Source: Candidatus Binatia bacterium
GTDB taxonomy: Bacteria > Desulfobacterota > Binatia > UBA12015
Length of the DNA stretch: 64,000 nt
NCBI GenBank assembly: GCA_029248525.1
Contig: JAQWJE010000008.1
Coordinates: 1 to 64,000, forward strand
Direction of reading: 5' to 3'
A program made the position numbers and the translations under genes. Shown here piece by piece: positions 63,250-64,000 of the stretch (its first letter is position 1; every line of letters begins with the position of its first letter). Below the pieces are notes generated by a model. That model was not told the origin of the DNA, did no database searches, and worked only from the letters and a program-made list of their open reading frames with translations.

Positions 63250-64000
63250 CGGGCCGCGGCCTGCGTGATCGAAATCATGCGCTCCAGAGCGTGGCGCGCA
63301 TTCTTGACGACCTCATCGCGTTCTTCGGGGTCCAGACGCTCCCGGCGTGCGGTGACTTCATCAATGCTATCGCCGGGCAGGACCCGGTTCAGATCCGGAG
63401 CTTCGCCGCGGCGCAGCAGATCGAGGGTCGCCGCGAGGTGGGGTGGGTCATTCCTCGACATGGTCGCGCAGCCACAACCCATCGAGCTGAATTCGGGGCT
63501 GGGAATATCAGCGACGTTCACCAATTCGATGCCGCGCAAAGCGGCTTGCTCGCGTGCATTGCGGACAAAATGGCCTTCGGTGCCGATTGCCAGCCGATCG
63601 CCGGGTTTCGCCTCGAGAAGAGCATTCCACAGGAATTTGGTCGATCCGGCGCCATCGGCCGCGTCGACAACGATCTTTGGGCATTCAGGATGGACGAGCA
63701 CGCGATAGCCGCGTTCCCGCCAATAGGCGACATGGCGCGGTTGGAAAACCGTATGCACGCCACAGAAGCTGCCCCAGAGAATCATCTTTGCCTGGTCGAG
63801 TCGTTCGAGATCGGTCGCGGAAAGTTGAGCGACCGTCTGGGCTGCGCCCTCGAGACCGCCGCCCCATTGGAATTGCGCTGCTGGAGGTATCCCGCACCAG
63901 CCGGCAACAACCTCGCCGAGATGCCGATCGGGTACGAAAAAGATCTTTCGGTTCTGCTCGAGAGCCCAGTTCACAATGGCCTGCGCGTTGGAGCTGGTGC
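63246..64000 (-). CDS. nadA: Quinolinate synthase, 5'-truncated by window edge
   Basis: Condenses iminoaspartate with dihydroxyacetone phosphate to quinolinate; iron-sulfur enzyme in NAD synthesis. About 251 residues of the C-terminal two-thirds are visible. The reading begins TSSNAQAIVNWAL at the right edge and continues KIFFVPDRHLGEVVAG. Cluster cysteine contexts include WGSFCGVHTVF, LVHPECPKIVV and MGCGCATMSRNDPPHL. The N-terminus lies beyond the window. NadA complements the nadE pair at 53 kb, so both ends of NAD synthesis are on this contig. Confidence 0.95.
   Translation of the reverse strand, partial: TSSNAQAIVNWALEQNRKIFFVPDRHLGEVVAGWCGIPPAAQFQWGGGLEGAAQTVAQLSATDLERLDQAKMILWGSFCGVHTVFQPRHVAYWRERGYRVLVHPECPKIVVDAADGAGSTKFLWNALLEAKPGDRLAIGTEGHFVRNAREQAALRGIELVNVADIPSPEFSSMGCGCATMSRNDPPHLAATLDLLRRGEAPDLNRVLPGDSIDEVTARRERLDPEERDEVVKNARHALERMISITQAAAR

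Overview
This 64 kb window is gene-dense, GC-rich bacterial chromosome made almost entirely of housekeeping genes. I see no insertion sequence, prophage, CRISPR array or plasmid function. The envelope is Gram-negative: there is an RND efflux pump, an outer-membrane beta-barrel porin, a periplasmic HtrA protease and a MurE carrying the DNPR motif of meso-diaminopimelate enzymes. GlnRS, HspQ, glutathione synthase, a phasin-like protein and paired ArsA-type ATPases together suggest a proteobacterial or deltaproteobacterial-grade lineage (Desulfobacterota, Myxococcota or Binatota type). That placement is inference from gene content, not a phylogeny.

Layout. 1-7.8 kb: partial enoyl-CoA hydratase, glnS, and a leftward tetR-mfp-rnd efflux operon with a clear self-regulatory operator. 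8-15.3 kb: GNAT acetyltransferase, tRNA-Phe, gshB, a leftward prmA-rsmE-carotenoid oxygenase run, a glycerophosphodiesterase, a secreted protein of unknown function and a stand-alone RNase H-like exonuclease. 15.5-19 kb: rpsU, dnaG, a CAU-anticodon tRNA, a zinc-ribbon coiled-coil protein and rnpB. 19.3-35.5 kb: a long dcw cell-division and cell-wall cluster (mraZ rsmH ftsL ftsI murE mraY murD ftsW murG murC ddl ftsQ ftsA ftsZ), preceded by three MraZ boxes and closed by an intrinsic terminator. murF and murB are absent from their usual places. 35.6-41.8 kb: radical SAM protein, acpS, a small membrane protein, a phasin-like protein, two tandem ArsA-family ATPases and a porin. 42.1-52.6 kb: an 11-gene complex I operon (nuoABCDHIJKLMN) without nuoEFG. 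52.7-57.8 kb: NAD synthesis split into amidase and synthetase genes, then rsmI, hspQ, mtaB and a secreted protein. 57.9-64 kb: cspA, htrA, speA, a glycosyltransferase-methyltransferase fusion and a partial nadA.

The most unusual stretch is 24700-25113, between murE and mraY, where murF normally lies. It has no convincing gene. It can fold into several strong hairpins, and two of them have unrelated stems but display the same 13-base motif (GTGGTGGATGTGG) in loops of about 30 bases. I propose it as a candidate structured RNA or cis-regulatory element inside the cell-wall operon; its function is unknown.
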